64,000 bases of DNA from Talinum fruticosum (taxonomy: Eukaryota > Streptophyta > Magnoliopsida > Caryophyllales > Talinaceae), in NCBI GenBank assembly GCA_021018815.1, contig JAITYX010000118.1:124001-188000 (forward strand). Reading direction: 5' to 3'. Made by a program: the position numbers and the translations under genes. This document shows, in pieces, positions 1 to 12,339 of the stretch. The notes below the pieces were generated by a model. That model was not told the origin of the DNA, did no database searches, and worked only from the letters and a program-made list of their open reading frames with translations. Position 1 is the stretch's first letter. The number at the start of each line of letters is the position of its first letter.

Positions 1-64
1 TTACTTAAACATATTATTGTTTAAGTACTTATAAAATTATGATTAACTGAAATATGTCAATAGT

Positions 65-104
65 GTTATAAAATAATATTATTTGTTATAAAATAATATT
101 ATTT
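65..104. repeat. 20-bp tandem duplication in AT-rich leader
   Basis: A 20-base AT-rich unit beginning GTTATAAAATAATATT occurs twice in perfect tandem. It lies in the AT-rich stretch 1-239 ahead of the LINE-1 ORF1 remnant. I see no coding or RNA feature in that stretch; it may be LINE 5' untranslated sequence or older flanking DNA. Confidence 0.8.
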
Positions 105-269
105 GAAAAATTATCACATCTATACAACATATAATAATAATATTTTCAAATTGGTCACATACTTGCAATAGGAGTGATTGGAGAAACTTGATGTAATCTC
201 AACCATAAAAATTATTTATCTTTCCCATGTATAAGCAATCAAGTCCACCGACAACGACGAGTAAATCAA

Positions 270-906
270 GTGAGTTCTCCATCAATAATTTCGGCAACAA
301 CACCGGTGATTGTAGAAGAAGCGCATTACGAAGAGGCACGAGGCAATGGAACAGGCGAACAAGGCAACCCCCAATTTATATCTAAATCAATTGAGAATGG
401 AAATAGATTGTCATGGGCTTATAGATTACAAGGATTGCATCAAAATAGGAATATAGATGGATTTGGGTGGAAAAAAGGAATTGATATAAGCAAGATTCCT
501 AATGCAGGGTTCGGGTTAGATTTCATAGCCCCCATTGAATAAAATGGCCGATTCATTCAGAAAATATAGGAAGAAGATATAGCATCCGAAATTGAATACT
601 GGGAATCAACTGTGATATGCAAAATACTAGGGCGAATCCCCATTGGCAGTGATGGAAGAGTTTCTTGGAAGAACTGGGATAGGCAGACTTATTGACAAAG
701 TAGTCAAAAAGGAGAATGATGCTTATTTAGTTCGATTCCATGCGAAAATAGACAGGGACAATATCCTACGACAAAGTATATACTACTTTGATAAAAAGCC
801 TATGCTTGTCAAAGAATGGGCATTAGGAGATGATGTAGATATGGAGATTAACTCGGTGCCAATCTAGGTCCAATTTCCAAGATTGCACCCAAAGTTTTGG
901 GGAGTG
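270..906 (+). pseudogene. LINE-1 ORF1, N-terminal part (DUF4283)
   Basis: ORF1 proteins of plant L1 elements bind RNA and coat the element transcript. The reading runs through a low-complexity N-terminus (270-541), then an in-frame stop, then the DUF4283 signature: EIEYWESTVICKILGRIP around 583-640, a frameshift near 645, and IYYFDKKPMLVKEW near 778-823. The sequence PRLHPKFWG follows just before the LTR insertion. The first open segment begins with GTG, not ATG, so the true start is lost or lies in another frame. The domain resumes at 2448. The family assignment is firm; function is excluded by the stops and the LTR insertion. Confidence 0.8.
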
Positions 907-911
907 GATGG

Positions 912-2442
912 TGAAGGTTTGCTCGGGGAGAGTCCGAGTCACCCTAGAGGGGGTGAATAGGGTGATGAAAAATTCTTTGCAAAAGCACACACCTTTTGAC
1001 AGAGAAGAGTCAAAGACAGATTCTAAGTCTAAGCAAGGGGTCGAGAAAATATTGGACTCGAGAATGTAATGAATCGGAGTAAACACGTTCAGCGAGGGCT
1101 GTCCGAGTCTAGAATGAACTCGAAATAGAACACGAGAGAATTTACGTGGAAACCCTCCTGGGGCAGAAAACCACGGCCCGTGTCAATCCGGACACGAAGT
1201 CAAATCCACTATTTTGAGTCCACAAAATACCGTGAACTTGACGGAACCCGAGTTGCTCCCTTAGACAACTCTATACAGATTTTCCTAAACTCGAAGTTAC
1301 CTTATCCGATCTAGTACTTCCTAGCTGAGATAACCCTTACAGCTAGGGACAACTAAGCTGAGTTAACCTTTACAGCTTAGTCAAGGGACCTTACAAAGAA
1401 TGTAAGAAGAGTTTGTAACTAAGTACAAGACCTTACAACTCGAAAGTAATGAATTACGAGTGGGAGTTGTAAGTTGAAGATTGAAAGTAAATACAATAAC
1501 TTTGTTCAAGTAAGTGTATTGACAATATGTTCGGCAACCTTCAAGTCTTGTGAAGTGGCTTCCATTTATAGATGACCAGGCGAGTAGCCGTTATCTTCAT
1601 CTGCTGACCGAGAGTCCTCTATGACCGTTGTGAAAGGCTTTACGAGTCACTCGGAAAGTATCCGTTGAAATATGGACGTTGGACAACGGTTTAACTCTCT
1701 TGGAAGTCCCAAAACCATTGGTTGTGTCTTGAAAAGTGTGGTGAAAACCACCGTTAAGCTTGACGTTCCGAGTTTTCCGGATATGGAAGCGGACGGTTTC
1801 GACACAATCTTCGGGACTAAAGCGAGGGAAGGTGAAAAGCCATATCTCGCTGGTGATTTGACGTTACGGCTTCGGCTACTTTTGTAGTTTGAAAAGATAT
1901 CCTCGATTGAATAACCTACAAAAGTAAAACACCTTCGGTTCTCAAAGTATAGAGTACTTTGGTCCAAGGTTAGACACGAGATAATAAAATAATCATGATA
2001 ATTAACCAACAGATTATTCGAGTCGAGAGAAGAAATGGAATTTTCTGAGTCTAATATCCATGATACTCGGAATTCCATAATACTTAGTCTTAAGCAAGGA
2101 ATCAAGTTCTAATCAAATAGAAGAGATAGAAAAACTTGATATAGACTAAGCATGAAATGAACTACGAATGCTGATTCTGCAAACAATAGATTAAATAGCC
2201 ACAAGTTAGACTACGAGTGAGAGTGGACTCGGAATAAAGAACAAGTTTTCCGAGTTGCTAACTGAAAAGCGATTAAAGAGATATGTGAAGGCCGAATCGC
2301 ATAGAAAATATACTTTTAACTCAAGTAAGTTTCTAAGACACGAGAGAATGCCTTGGAATCAAAACTCTATATAAATGACATCGTTATACCTGATTCCTTT
2401 TGCATGACTCGGAAAGATATAGAGCGAGTGTCCGAGTCTTCA
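912..2442 (-). mobile_element. Solo LTR of the Sirevirus-like copia family (antisense)
   Basis: This 1531-base LTR starts TGAAGG and ends CTTCA and is flanked by the perfect 5-base duplication GATGG (907-911 and 2443-2447), which proves insertion into LINE-1. It belongs to the same family as the LTRs at 18835, 27160, 28287, 52772 and 63196. Orientation follows from copia-1, where pol and LTR can be compared: the sense strand here is minus. No internal region remains, so it is the product of recombination between two LTRs. Confidence 0.95.
1564..1570 (-). promoter_or_regulatory. TATA box of the solo LTR
   Basis: The minus strand reads TATAAAT here, the position of TATAAATAGAAGCC in the sister LTRs. 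It is the likely core promoter of this LTR family. Confidence 0.6.
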
Positions 2443-2447
2443 GATGG

Positions 2448-2950
2448 CTTAATTAAGGTGGCTGGTTTAATTGGCATTCCTATTGTAGCGAGATAAAATA
2501 ACGGTAGAGAATAGGAGACTCGATTATGCTAGAGCACCGATTGAGGTGGATATTACAAAACCTATACCGAAGAAGTGGAATTCATCGATGAAAAAGATGA
2601 AATGATTGTACAAGGGGTCCTATTTGAATGGTATTTAGAGAAATGCTCAAAGTGCAATATGTTTGGCCATACCGAGGAAATGTGTAGGAAGGGTGTTAAA
2701 AGAATATGGAAACTAAAAGTGAACCAACCAGTGATAGAACCTGCAGTAGAACATGAGGTTACAAGTATAAACCCTAAAATCCAAGCTAGAAAAAGTCCAT
2801 TTGTGAATGTTGTTGGAAAACCGTCCATACTTGTAGCTTTAAACCAAGATGCACACCAAGACAATACGAGTGCCTATACAGCCAGAAGGTAATGAGGAAA
2901 TAGAAGGAAGACAGATTAGAAGTATACACCCTAGGGGAACCCCGGAGGTG
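2448..2950 (+). pseudogene. LINE-1 ORF1, C-terminal part with CCHC zinc knuckle
   Basis: This is the continuation of ORF1 after the solo LTR. DGLIKVAGLIGIPIVA (2444-2491) matches the segment after DUF4283 in plant LINE ORF1, and a stop follows. The open part 2575-2892 contains the zinc knuckle CSKCNMFGHTEEMC (C-X2-C-X4-H-X4-C, about 2645-2686), which binds nucleic acid. The C-terminus runs into ORF2 at 2955 with almost no spacer, usual for plant L1 elements. The two ORF1 halves belong to one gene broken by the LTR. Confidence 0.8.
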
Positions 2951-2954
2951 GTCT

Positions 2955-5900
2955 ATGAAGAACCTAGCTTGTTGGAATATGAGGGGCATGAATAGCCCCT
3001 CAAAACAAGAGAAGATAAAAGCCCTCTTGAGAATACGAGTATAAAATTTGTTGGACTTTTGGAAACAAAATTGCAAAAAGAAACGTTGAAATGGTAGAAA
3101 CCTTTGTGGAAGATGGAAGGTTATAACAAATGTTACTTGGTGAGGAGCATAGTAGAATATGGTGTGTATGGGACTTCACCGATTTTGATGTTCAAGCAAT
3201 TATGGTGCATAAGCAACTCATACATGTAGAAATCAAAACTCAAAAAGTGTAACACAATATTTATCCGATAGTCATATATGCTTCAAATGATGACATTGAA
3301 ATAAGGATTTTATGGAATCAAATAGAAGCCATTAGTTGCCATAATGCTCTATGGATTGTTGCTTGGGGATTTTAATTGTGTATTAGGTGAGGAAGAAAGA
3401 ATTGGTGGGGCGAAAGTCACTTACCAAGATGTCCAGGACTTCCAACAATGGGTTGATAACCGCCAACTATAGGAAATGAAGCATCAAGGGTTGTTTTTCA
3501 CATGGACAAATAAGCAAAAAGAGGCAAGTAGAATCTTCTCTCGATTGGATAGAATCCTAATCAATGAGAAGTGCATGGAGGAATATCCCAGCATGGATTA
3601 CTTGGGTGGTCCCTGGATTTGTCTCCGATCACTGTGCACTAATCATAAATGAATGCATGCTAATTTCATAAAGGTTATTAGAGACAACTAGCGGTTTGAT
3701 GGGAAGGGATCCAAAATGTTTCAGCTCACTCAAAAGATGAAAGTGGTGAAGAAAGGATTGAAAAAATTTCATAAGGAGGAATTTAGAGGGCTTGCGACAA
3801 GAATTAAAAGAGCAAGAGCAGAGCTTATTGGGATCAATCTCACATCTTCCAAAGAGCACGAACAAATGAGATGTTTGTGATTGAGAAGGAAAAGATGGAG
3901 TAATTGAGCAGAGTTAAAGCAAGCGAGATAGGGAGATAAAAATCAAGAGGAGTAAGGCTAGATGGCTAAAGGAAGGAGACAGGAACACAAAACATTTCTA
4001 CTCTATGCTCCAGCAAAAATCCTATAAAAATAGGATACTTGTCATTGCAAAAACAAGCGGGGAGGTCGTTTACCAAGATATCCAGGACCCTATTAACTTC
4101 AAAACCTAGGGGAGGATAAAATGGGGTTTACGTAGATAAAATGGGGTGTTCTATAGACTAGAACTTGCTCGACAATAGAGGAAAGAAGGGAGATAGTCGG
4201 GCCCTTTACTTCTATGGAGGTAAAAGAGGCAATGTTCTCCATCAACAACATAAAAATCGCAAGACCGAATGGATTTACAAGTAAGTTTTATACCAATACT
4301 TGGCAAATGATAGAACAAGAGGTTACAAATGTCATCCTGGACTTTTTCACTTATGGGAAATTGTTAAAGCAAATAAACACAAATGCTATAACACTTAGCC
4401 CTAAAGTAGAATGTCCAAAGACCCCAGCTGAATTCAAGCAAATATCTTTATTGCAACACCATTTACAAAAAATGCTTTGTAAAAGACTGAAACCAATCTT
4501 ACCTCACATCATCCAAAACAATCAAGCAGCCTTTGTATCCAATAAGAATATAATACACAATGTTATGATTGGATTAGATCTTGTGAGACAATATAGAAGA
4601 AAAATGTTGCTCCAAGTTGCATCATCAAAATTGACATTAGGAAAGCATATGATATAATAGACGGGAGCTTCCTCAAAGAAATGATGATACGTGTTGGTAT
4701 TCCTTACCGGTTTGTAAAGTGGATTCACACTGCATATCCACGACTACATTCTCGCTGAATTGTAATGGTGGACTGCATGGGTCCTTCTCTACAAGTAGGG
4801 GTCTAAGGTAAGGGAATCCCATATCCTCCTTACCTTTTGTGCTTGGTATGGAGTATATGACTAGACTACTGAATGGCATACAAAGGGATAACAAATTTAG
4901 TTATCATTCAGTCGTAAAGGGGTTAAATTGAATCACGTCATATTTACTTGATGATCTTTGGTTTTTTATAAAATAAAAACACAATCTGTAGAATGTGTAA
5001 TACGAGGTTGTTGCTAATTTTGTCTGTTGTATCTAGGCTAGAAGCAAACTTCCACAAATGACAAGTTTACCTAGCTGGTATAAGTGCAAAAACTAAAGTC
5101 GAAATATTACAGGAGATAGGTTTTGTGAAGGGGGAGCTGTCACTCCCAATATCTTGGAGTACCTATGAAGCCGGGAAGCTTAATGCAAATGACTGTCAAG
5201 TAATTGCATCCAAGATAATAGCAAAAGTAAGACTGTGGAGTGCAAGAAAGCTTAGCTATGCGGGCAAAACTCAATTGATAAACACAAGACTAATGAGCAT
5301 GTATAATTACTGGTGTTCAATTTTCATCCTGCCTAGCAAAGTCATAAAAATGGTGGAGAAAACTTACAGAGACTTCTTATGGAAAGGAGAGGATGGAAGG
5401 AAAAAACTAATACTAGTAGCTTGGGAAGACTTGAGTAAGCCCAAGCGATATGGTGAACTAGGCATCATAAGGTGCGTAGAATGGAATAAAGTTGTGGTGG
5501 CAAAGCAACTATGGTTCCTCATGGACAAAGCATACTATTTCCGGGTTAAATGGGTAAACTCCATCTACCTCAAAGGCAAAGAAATCAGGGGTATTGAGAT
5601 AAAGGCTCGGTTCAATTTGCTATTTCAAAAGGATCCTAAAATTGAGAGAATATCTACCTAAATGGACCATACCCCAAACACTTGATTGGTCGAGTCATTA
5701 AGGAGGGTAAATCAACATCAAAACAACATACTCAACAATACAACCAGCAGGGCGGGTGACTCCTTGGTGGAAGTTTGCATGGCATAAAATGACTATACCA
5801 AAGCACTCTATATGTTTGTGGATGGTTCTAAAAGAAAGCTACCTACAAGGGATAGAATCAAGGAGTGGGTGACAATGGACAACACAACATGCTTATTTTG

Positions 5901-6231
5901 CCAACAAGAGGAAAGCATAGACCACCTATTCTTGCAATGTTAGTTTGCCCTGGAGATATTAAACGACTTTAGCAACCTAGCTTCAGAGACTACATGGAGA
6001 CAAGAGTGGAATGTATGGCTAACAGGTAGGACACTCTCACAATCAAAATTAGCATTTGTGGCCCCACTGATTGCTGGTGTCATATATCATATTTGGCAAG
6101 AGAGGAACCCGAGATGCTTCCAAGACAAGCACGGAACAAGTGACCAAATCATAGACCAAATTAGATGGGAACTTAGAACGCATTTACTTAATAGAAAGGG
6201 GATCTACCAATCATGGTTGGACAGATTATGA
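2955..6231 (+). pseudogene. LINE-1 ORF2: endonuclease / reverse transcriptase / zf-RVT
   Basis: ORF2 would nick target DNA and copy the RNA there. It starts at ATG 2955 with the endonuclease signature NLACWNMRGMNSP. GDFNCVLG appears at 3366, FFTWTNKQ near 3494 and SRLDRILINE near 3540. The reverse transcriptase covers about 4214-5660: PNGFTSKFYTNTW, then LRQGNPISSLPF near 4803. The catalytic Asp-Asp pair is visible only after a frameshift, at 4950-4955 (DDLWFF). The C-terminal RT/thumb region is open at 5125-5661, and a zf-RVT relic follows to TGA 6231. Many stops and frame changes make it a pseudogene. Confidence 0.85.
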
Positions 6232-6315
6232 TATGAATGTATTCCTTTGGGAATACCCAAAGTAAAAGTGTAAAAATTGCTTGGTTTATTGGTGAAAGCA
6301 TCTTACCTTTTTCTT

Positions 6316-7695
6316 TTAAACATGAGACATTAATTTACATAATTAAATAAAAAAAATAAAATTCATTGAAAGAAAAATAAATTTCCTTTTATAAGTGGAT
6401 TTTATCTAGTTAATGTTGGGTCTCCTTGCTGAAAAATTAATAAATAAAATTATAAAATTATCTAATTTTAATCTAAAAATTAAACAAGTAAATAATTAGC
6501 CTAATTAATTTTGAAAAATATAAAACAGAAAATAAAAACAAATATGAGCAGAAAATTAATAAATAAAAATTACATAAAATTAAATTAAAAATATGAAAAT
6601 AATATAACTCACCTAAAACCCAGAAATACTTTTTTTAAATAATTTTTCAGAAAAATTAAACTGAATTAAAAATAGAAAAACAAAATAGAATCTAAAATAG
6701 AAACTTAAACAAATAATCAACTGCACTAAAATAAATATAAAAATAAATAATTAAATTAATTAGAATATTAACATTATTTTTTGGACCTAAATATGCCCTA
6801 AAAACTAAAATAAAAATGCAAAAATTAAATTTACAAATTCATTAAATTGAAAACTTGCTTTAACCTAAATTAGAAAATAAATCTTAAAAATGATCAAATC
6901 AATTATAAAAATTAAGAAAATTAATACTAAGAGATTAATACTCTAACTAAACCCTATAATAATAAAAAAGAAAGAAATTAACCAAAGGAAACTAATTTTA
7001 ATCTAACTTCTAACAAATTGACTAAAAATAACAAAAACAATCAGAAAAATAATCTGAAAATTAATATGTATTAAGACTTAAAATAAAATTAATATAAAAT
7101 TATTGACATATCTATACTATTATCAATCAACTTAATTCATTCTCACGTAAATTTTAGTAAAAATTTATTTATGATTACATGAAAATTCAAAAAATATATT
7201 TATGCTATAGAGATTGATGTGAAAAATTCAAAAAGTATATTGATGTCAAAAAGTATATTAAATGATTTTAAAGAAAGGGCGTAATTAAGAGTAGTTTTTT
7301 TAGTATAAATTATAGAATAATATTTTAGAATATAATTAAAGGATATTCCATTATTTTTAACGGTGTTAAGGTTAATTCACCAATATTGTTAACTTAAAAA
7401 GCATAATCTATATTATTTCAAGTTTTTTGTTTGATTTTATTTTAAAATTTGAGGATTACAAGTCATGTTATTTCAAACTAATTTTTAGTTACTGACTTCA
7501 AGTTTTGGAAGTGATTGAATCAGCAAGGGTCGGAGTTAATTGGAAGAGATCTGCTATAATTAAGGTATGAGTGTAACTACTTATTATCTATTTTTAATTT
7601 TTAATAAGAAAATTCGACTAATTCGGTTTATTTGGATCATGATTTTCTCTATCTCTCCACTTACTTTCTAATTTTGTGTCTATTCTATCCTTTTC
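6316..7695 (+). repeat. Dispersed AT-rich repeat family X, copy 1 (internally deleted)
   Basis: This stretch is about 75-80% A+T by eye. It aligns by eye with 33625-35665 (same orientation) and with 44915-47312 (opposite orientation). The first part (6316-7150), read on the minus strand, resembles the AT-rich second half of the gypsy LTR at 11.4-12.2 kb, including a TTTCTGGGTT segment. The later part (7200-7695) matches the other X copies but lacks two internal segments. No open frame of interest exists. It is probably a decayed long LTR or a non-autonomous element; its true nature is unresolved. Confidence 0.6.
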
Positions 7696-8375
7696 AAAAT
7701 ACAACATGCATCCACGGTTGAAATTGTATCTTGCCACGAGTATTAGTGTGGCGATGTCTTACCACACTTATATTAAATGTGGATAGGATATGAGTGAAGA
7801 AATATTCAGCACACTAAATAAGGATAGTGGGAACCATATCTTCGACCACACTTATATCAAGAGAAAGTAGCATCACTTGCCACACATATATCCGTAGACA
7901 TATTACCCCTTGAGAGAACCATTTTTCTTCCTGTTACCAACTTGTGCTTGGAAGCGACTCCAACATGCTACCACCGATATAGACACATAGGTTGTCCGAC
8001 GAGTTGAGCTACAAAATTCTTTCCGAAATTAGCTGAGGTTAATTAACATATATTAGTTTTTTTACTCATTACGTAATGTTTTTCTCTCGAAAGAACGAGG
8101 GTCGGGTGACCCCAGTTAACCTAATAGAGATCCACCCCTGAATTAAAAAACGTAGTTATTTATATTATGTTTAATTTATTAAGGTTAGTTTTTTCAGTTT
8201 TGTTTTATTTTACTTTGTCACTAAAGAAAAAAAGCAATAGAGCGGTCATATGTGAAATTTACTGATTAAGCAAGAAATAAGAGAGAAAATGAGATTGGAA
8301 TTTGAGGTTTGAAGTTTATTGCTAATTTTGATTTTTCCAATATATTGGGCACTATGCTATAAAAGAGCGGATCGG
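7696..8375. other. CACTA-like subterminal sequence and unassigned flank
   Basis: From about 7720 to 7920 short units such as AGTGTGG and CCACACTTATAT recur in both orientations, the look of CACTA-transposon subterminal repeats. A CACTA end (ACTTTTTGTAGTG) lies at 33491-33503 just beyond the gypsy element, so the gypsy element may have split one CACTA copy. At 8129-8140 the string GATCCACCCCTG resembles a hAT terminus. No gene is seen in the rest of this interval. Confidence 0.35.
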
Positions 8376-9052
8376 TGTGGGGAGTGCATCCTGCATTTTA
8401 ATTTTATGCATTTATCTTTATTTTTTAAAAAAATAAAAATTAAAAAAAATTAGTGTCTTTCTTGTCAAGAAATGTATGAACATGAATATATGTTAGGTCA
8501 ACTTGGTTAAAATTTTTCTGTTCATAGTTTTTCTTTCTCTTTGAAAGTGAGAAATTTGAACATGTTAATTGTCATTCGAGTTGTTTGAGTTGATCCTCAT
8601 ATATTTCTCCAATTAGTGACAATCATAATTTTTTCGGTCAGATTGATCATGTTATACAATCGTGATAGAGGCAATAAATTGATTTAAACCGTTCACCTAG
8701 ACTACTGAACTTAGCGAGATTGACTCATTGAAATTTTGATTTTTCTTGTTTTGCCTTTCAAAAAAAAAAAAAATGTTAGTCTACCAACATGGGTCGCAGT
8801 TGGTGGCTCGGCACCATTTCCCCTTAAGTTTAGGTCTCAAGTTGAGCCTTATGAATGGAGTAACCCATGCTGGGAGAGTCATGCCCCTTTAGGGCCGATC
8901 AATGGCTCGAACCATACTAACGAAAAAATAAATGAATAAATAAATAAATAGAGTATTAACTCCAGCACCTCTGTTTGGGCGAGTGGGAGACAGGGAGTGT
9001 TATATTTCTAAGACCCTATATGGGCCTCGAATATGTGCTTGAATGGAGTTTT

Positions 9053-9152
<100 letters not shown>

Positions 9153-9894
9153 AAAATAAAATATAAAAAAGGAAGTTTGCGAGAACAAGTTATTATCGAA
9201 TTTTAGTGAGTTATCTGCTGATTCGAGTGTCTCTATAACCATACTGCACCTTAATTTTTCCCATCCTACAACGTTTTAGACCTCTTGACCGGAATGTACA
9301 TGTTTGAAAAAGATGGATAAATTTTTTGATTGTTGCTTAATTGAAAGAGATATTGTGAGGCTGATGAATAAACTCTCTGATGACAATAAAGTGTTATAGT
9401 TTTTCACTTGCTTGGGAAAGACAAATTTTCATCAAACTACTTTTGAAAGCAAGGGAAACCTAGTGTATACTTTATGTTTTATGTATATCTTTATAAGAAA
9501 GCGTAATATTAGATCGAGTCTTAGATTTCTTTGCACGAGGACGTCCAAAGTCTAAGTGTGGGGGATTTGTTTAGTCGTATTTTATACGTATTTTTAGTAG
9601 TTATTTAGTTTATATTATATAGTTTATTTTATCTAATATATCCTATTTTGTCTATTTATAGGAAATTATCGATTAAATTGGGGAAGAAGAGAAAAGACGT
9701 TAAAAGTGGGTTTTTAGCTACGAGACAAGCATCCAAGAAAATATATGAAGTCGGTCCATGAATATAATATGTCATAAAATATTTATTTTATGATATTATA
9801 TTTTAGGAAATCCTAATTGGAATAGAAATGGAAACTTAGAAGAGAAGAAAGAGAAATAAACCCTAACTCCTTCACTTTATATGTACTACTTATT

Positions 9895-10140
9895 ATCATC
9901 ATGGACGGAGCGAGCTTCCTACACAAACACCCACCCCTCTTCCCTTTCTGTCCTCGGTAGCCACACACACCACCTGCCGCGCTGCCCTTGCTGCCGCTGC
10001 TCCTGGCTGCCGCCGCCTCCTCTCTCTTGCTCGCACCATGCTGCCGCTGCTGTCCCTTGCTGGCTGCTGCCTTGTCGTTGCCCATCCCACACCAACACCA
10101 ACACCATCATAACCATCTTCATCATCATCATCCCGTGGCC
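9895..10140. other. GC-rich low-complexity segment inside the gypsy 5' LTR
   Basis: An island of about 245 bases rich in CTGCCGCTGC-like and CACACC-like strings sits inside a very AT-rich LTR and is followed by CATCATCATC. Long open frames overlap in several frames on both strands, which is what low complexity gives. One frame from ATG 9902 reads MDGASF and then a Pro/Cys/Leu/His-rich string, also present in the right LTR at 30746. It may be 5' untranslated leader, a short upstream frame, or a captured host fragment. Confidence 0.5.
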
Positions 10141-10250
10141 AAGGAAACTAATATCGGTAGTATAATTTAGTATTGTAATGTTTTACTAGTAAAGATTGAA
10201 TTTTTATTGTTAGATTAATATTAAAGATGCTAGTTTTATTTAATTTACGT

Positions 10251-10665
10251 ATTTTTTTTTGAAACAATGTTAAGTAGGTTGTATTGCTCCAAAAGAGAGA
10301 TAATTACATCTATACTCTAGGCATCCCTAAGAGAATTTAGGGGTTGTTTAGATCTCCCTAACATTGCACTCACTCTAATACTTACAATATACTTGACTCT
10401 CTGTATTATACTCGGTATTTCCACAGTTTGTTATCTATATTTCATGTTGTTTCTACCTTTCCAAATAAGGTAAACCGTTGCACACTGAGCACACCTGATT
10501 GCTCTTGCTTTTGTTGTCTTGCCGCGCACATGTCCGGCAAACCAGCTAAGTTCATGCTTCCAATTCCAACTCCTTGCTTTTATCCCTAGCCACTTGCAGT
10601 ATACTTACCCATATTTGGTTGCTAATGGCGCATTTAAAGAATAGGTGGTCACGTATTGTCTTAGT
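10251..10665 (-). pseudogene. LINE 3' fragment captured in the gypsy LTR (zf-RVT end)
   Basis: The minus strand shows the end of a LINE ORF2: RDHLFFKCAISNQIW, then WLGIKARSWNWKHELSWFAG in parts, then VYLIWKGRNN. After this comes a 3' tail ending in a run of A (T on plus, 10252-10260). The 3' terminal sequence next to the poly-A resembles that of LINE-2 at 39281, so both come from related families. The same fragment is in the 3' LTR (31094-31503), so it entered an ancestral element and was amplified with it. Confidence 0.75.
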
Positions 10666-12339
10666 TTTCGTATTTTAAATTACTTTATGTGTGAGTAGTT
10701 TTTTATACTTAGTATAATCTACTGGAAACCATGTTAAATTATGTATTTTGAAGCAAAATTTCGATCTTTATTGTCTTATTGATTCGATCCATGATTCTAT
10801 GATAATTTGATTTTAATGTTTATGAGTTTATGTCTAATTAATTAAAGTGCACGCTATTTAGTTTTATATAAATTCATATGATAGTTTAAAGGGTTTAAGT
10901 ACGTAATTAGGAAATTATCATAGATCCTAGTTAATCATAAGTATCACCCTAGTTAATCATGGATGGCTCATACCCATCTCTTTTAATTAGGAAACTATCA
11001 TAGATCCTTTTTAAATCAATTTTCTAGTAGATTGGTTATTAGGTGCTAGATGATATTTTTCTAATACTTAATGCTCTAATTTGATTAAATTCTAATGCTA
11101 GTGTTAGGGTTATCAATATTAGTAGGGTTTATATTAGGGTTAGGCCTAAGTAAACTAATAACTAAGGAAAAACGGGAAGATCCGCTAGTGGTTGTCTTCT
11201 ACAGTTTAGCTCATGGGTAGAACAATTTGTGTGTTAATGATAAATAATAATTTGCATGGTGGATATAGATTATACTAAGTGTTTTTATAAATTTGATATC
11301 TTTGATAATTACTTGCTTGCCTTTTGAGTTATTTTCTTTAGTTAGTCAATTTTCATTCATAAATTTATAGTCTTTTATTATCAATTTCATTATTCCCCCT
11401 AAAGATCAGTATTTTAGGTTAGTTTTAGTACTTTTATTTGAATTTAATTTTGAGTCCTTATTTATTTTAATTTTCAGAATTAATTTTCTGTTAGTTTTTA
11501 TTATTTTTGAGTCAGTTTGTTAGAAATTAGTTTTAAAATAGTTTCTTTTGTTATTTTTCATGTTTTATTTTCTTTTAGGGTTTAGATAGAGTCCTAGTTT
11601 GTTGTGATTAAATTTTAGAATTTCTGGAATTAATTTGATATATTTTCAGATTTAATTCTTGAATTTAATTACTGCAGGTTTTTAATAAAATAAATTCGTA
11701 AATTAGGTTTAAATTTTTTAAAAATATTTTTAGGGTCTGGTTAGGTTTAGAAAATTAGTATTATTATTCTGGATAATTTTAGTATTTATTTTTGTAATTA
11801 ATTTAGTGCAGAATTTTATTTATTTAATTTTCTGTTTTAAAATTTATTTATTTTCTGCTTTAGTTTTCTGTTTTAATTATTCTGAAAAATTATAAAAAAT
11901 ATTTCTGGGTTATTATAAACTTTATATTCTGTCTGGGATATTTATTTATATTATTAGATACTTTTCTGTTATTTTTAGTTATTTAATTCTGAATTATTCT
12001 ATGTTTTAATTTTCTGTTTAAGTTTTTATTTGATTTTCTGTTTTGATTTTTCCAGAATTAATTAGGATAGTTTTTCAAATTTAGATTATCAGAATAATAG
12101 TGCATAATATCAGAAGTTTTTCTTAGAATTAAAATTAGAAATTTAGTTGTTAATTTGATTTGTTTGAATTTTACAAGGTAAATAACTAGAATAGTTAGTT
12201 TAATTAGATTGAAAGTTTGATTTTTTAGAGTATCTTTCCTTGTGGATTCGATTCGATCCCTACTTTCCCTTGCTATATTTTTCATTATAAGCCTAAGTAG
12301 TGGTTTAATTTGTTGCTGTACGACAAGCTTAACAAATTT

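Larger units (their letters stand above)
240..6315 (+). mobile_element. LINE-1: degenerate plant L1-type LINE, split by a solo LTR
   Basis: This non-LTR retrotransposon reads rightward with ORF1 (DUF4283 plus CCHC knuckle) followed by ORF2 (endonuclease, reverse transcriptase, zf-RVT tail). The reading continues on both sides of a solo copia LTR at 912-2442, so the LTR arrived later. Every domain carries stops or frameshifts, and the element is dead. The 3' end is blurred: coding traces stop near 6231 and the AT-rich repeat X begins around 6316, with no clean poly-A tail or target duplication. The 5' limit is also uncertain because no ATG is in frame at the start of ORF1. Confidence 0.85.

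Noticed and set aside
912..2442. Open frames of 71-152 codons in the solo LTRs (for example 1647-2105 and 28749-29300)
   Set aside because: They recur as chance frames in several LTR copies with different breaks and cover the promoter region; not protein-coding.
9813..10170. Several overlapping frames of 60-94 codons on both strands
   Set aside because: All lie on the GC-rich low-complexity block in the gypsy LTR; simultaneous openness in many frames reflects composition, not coding.
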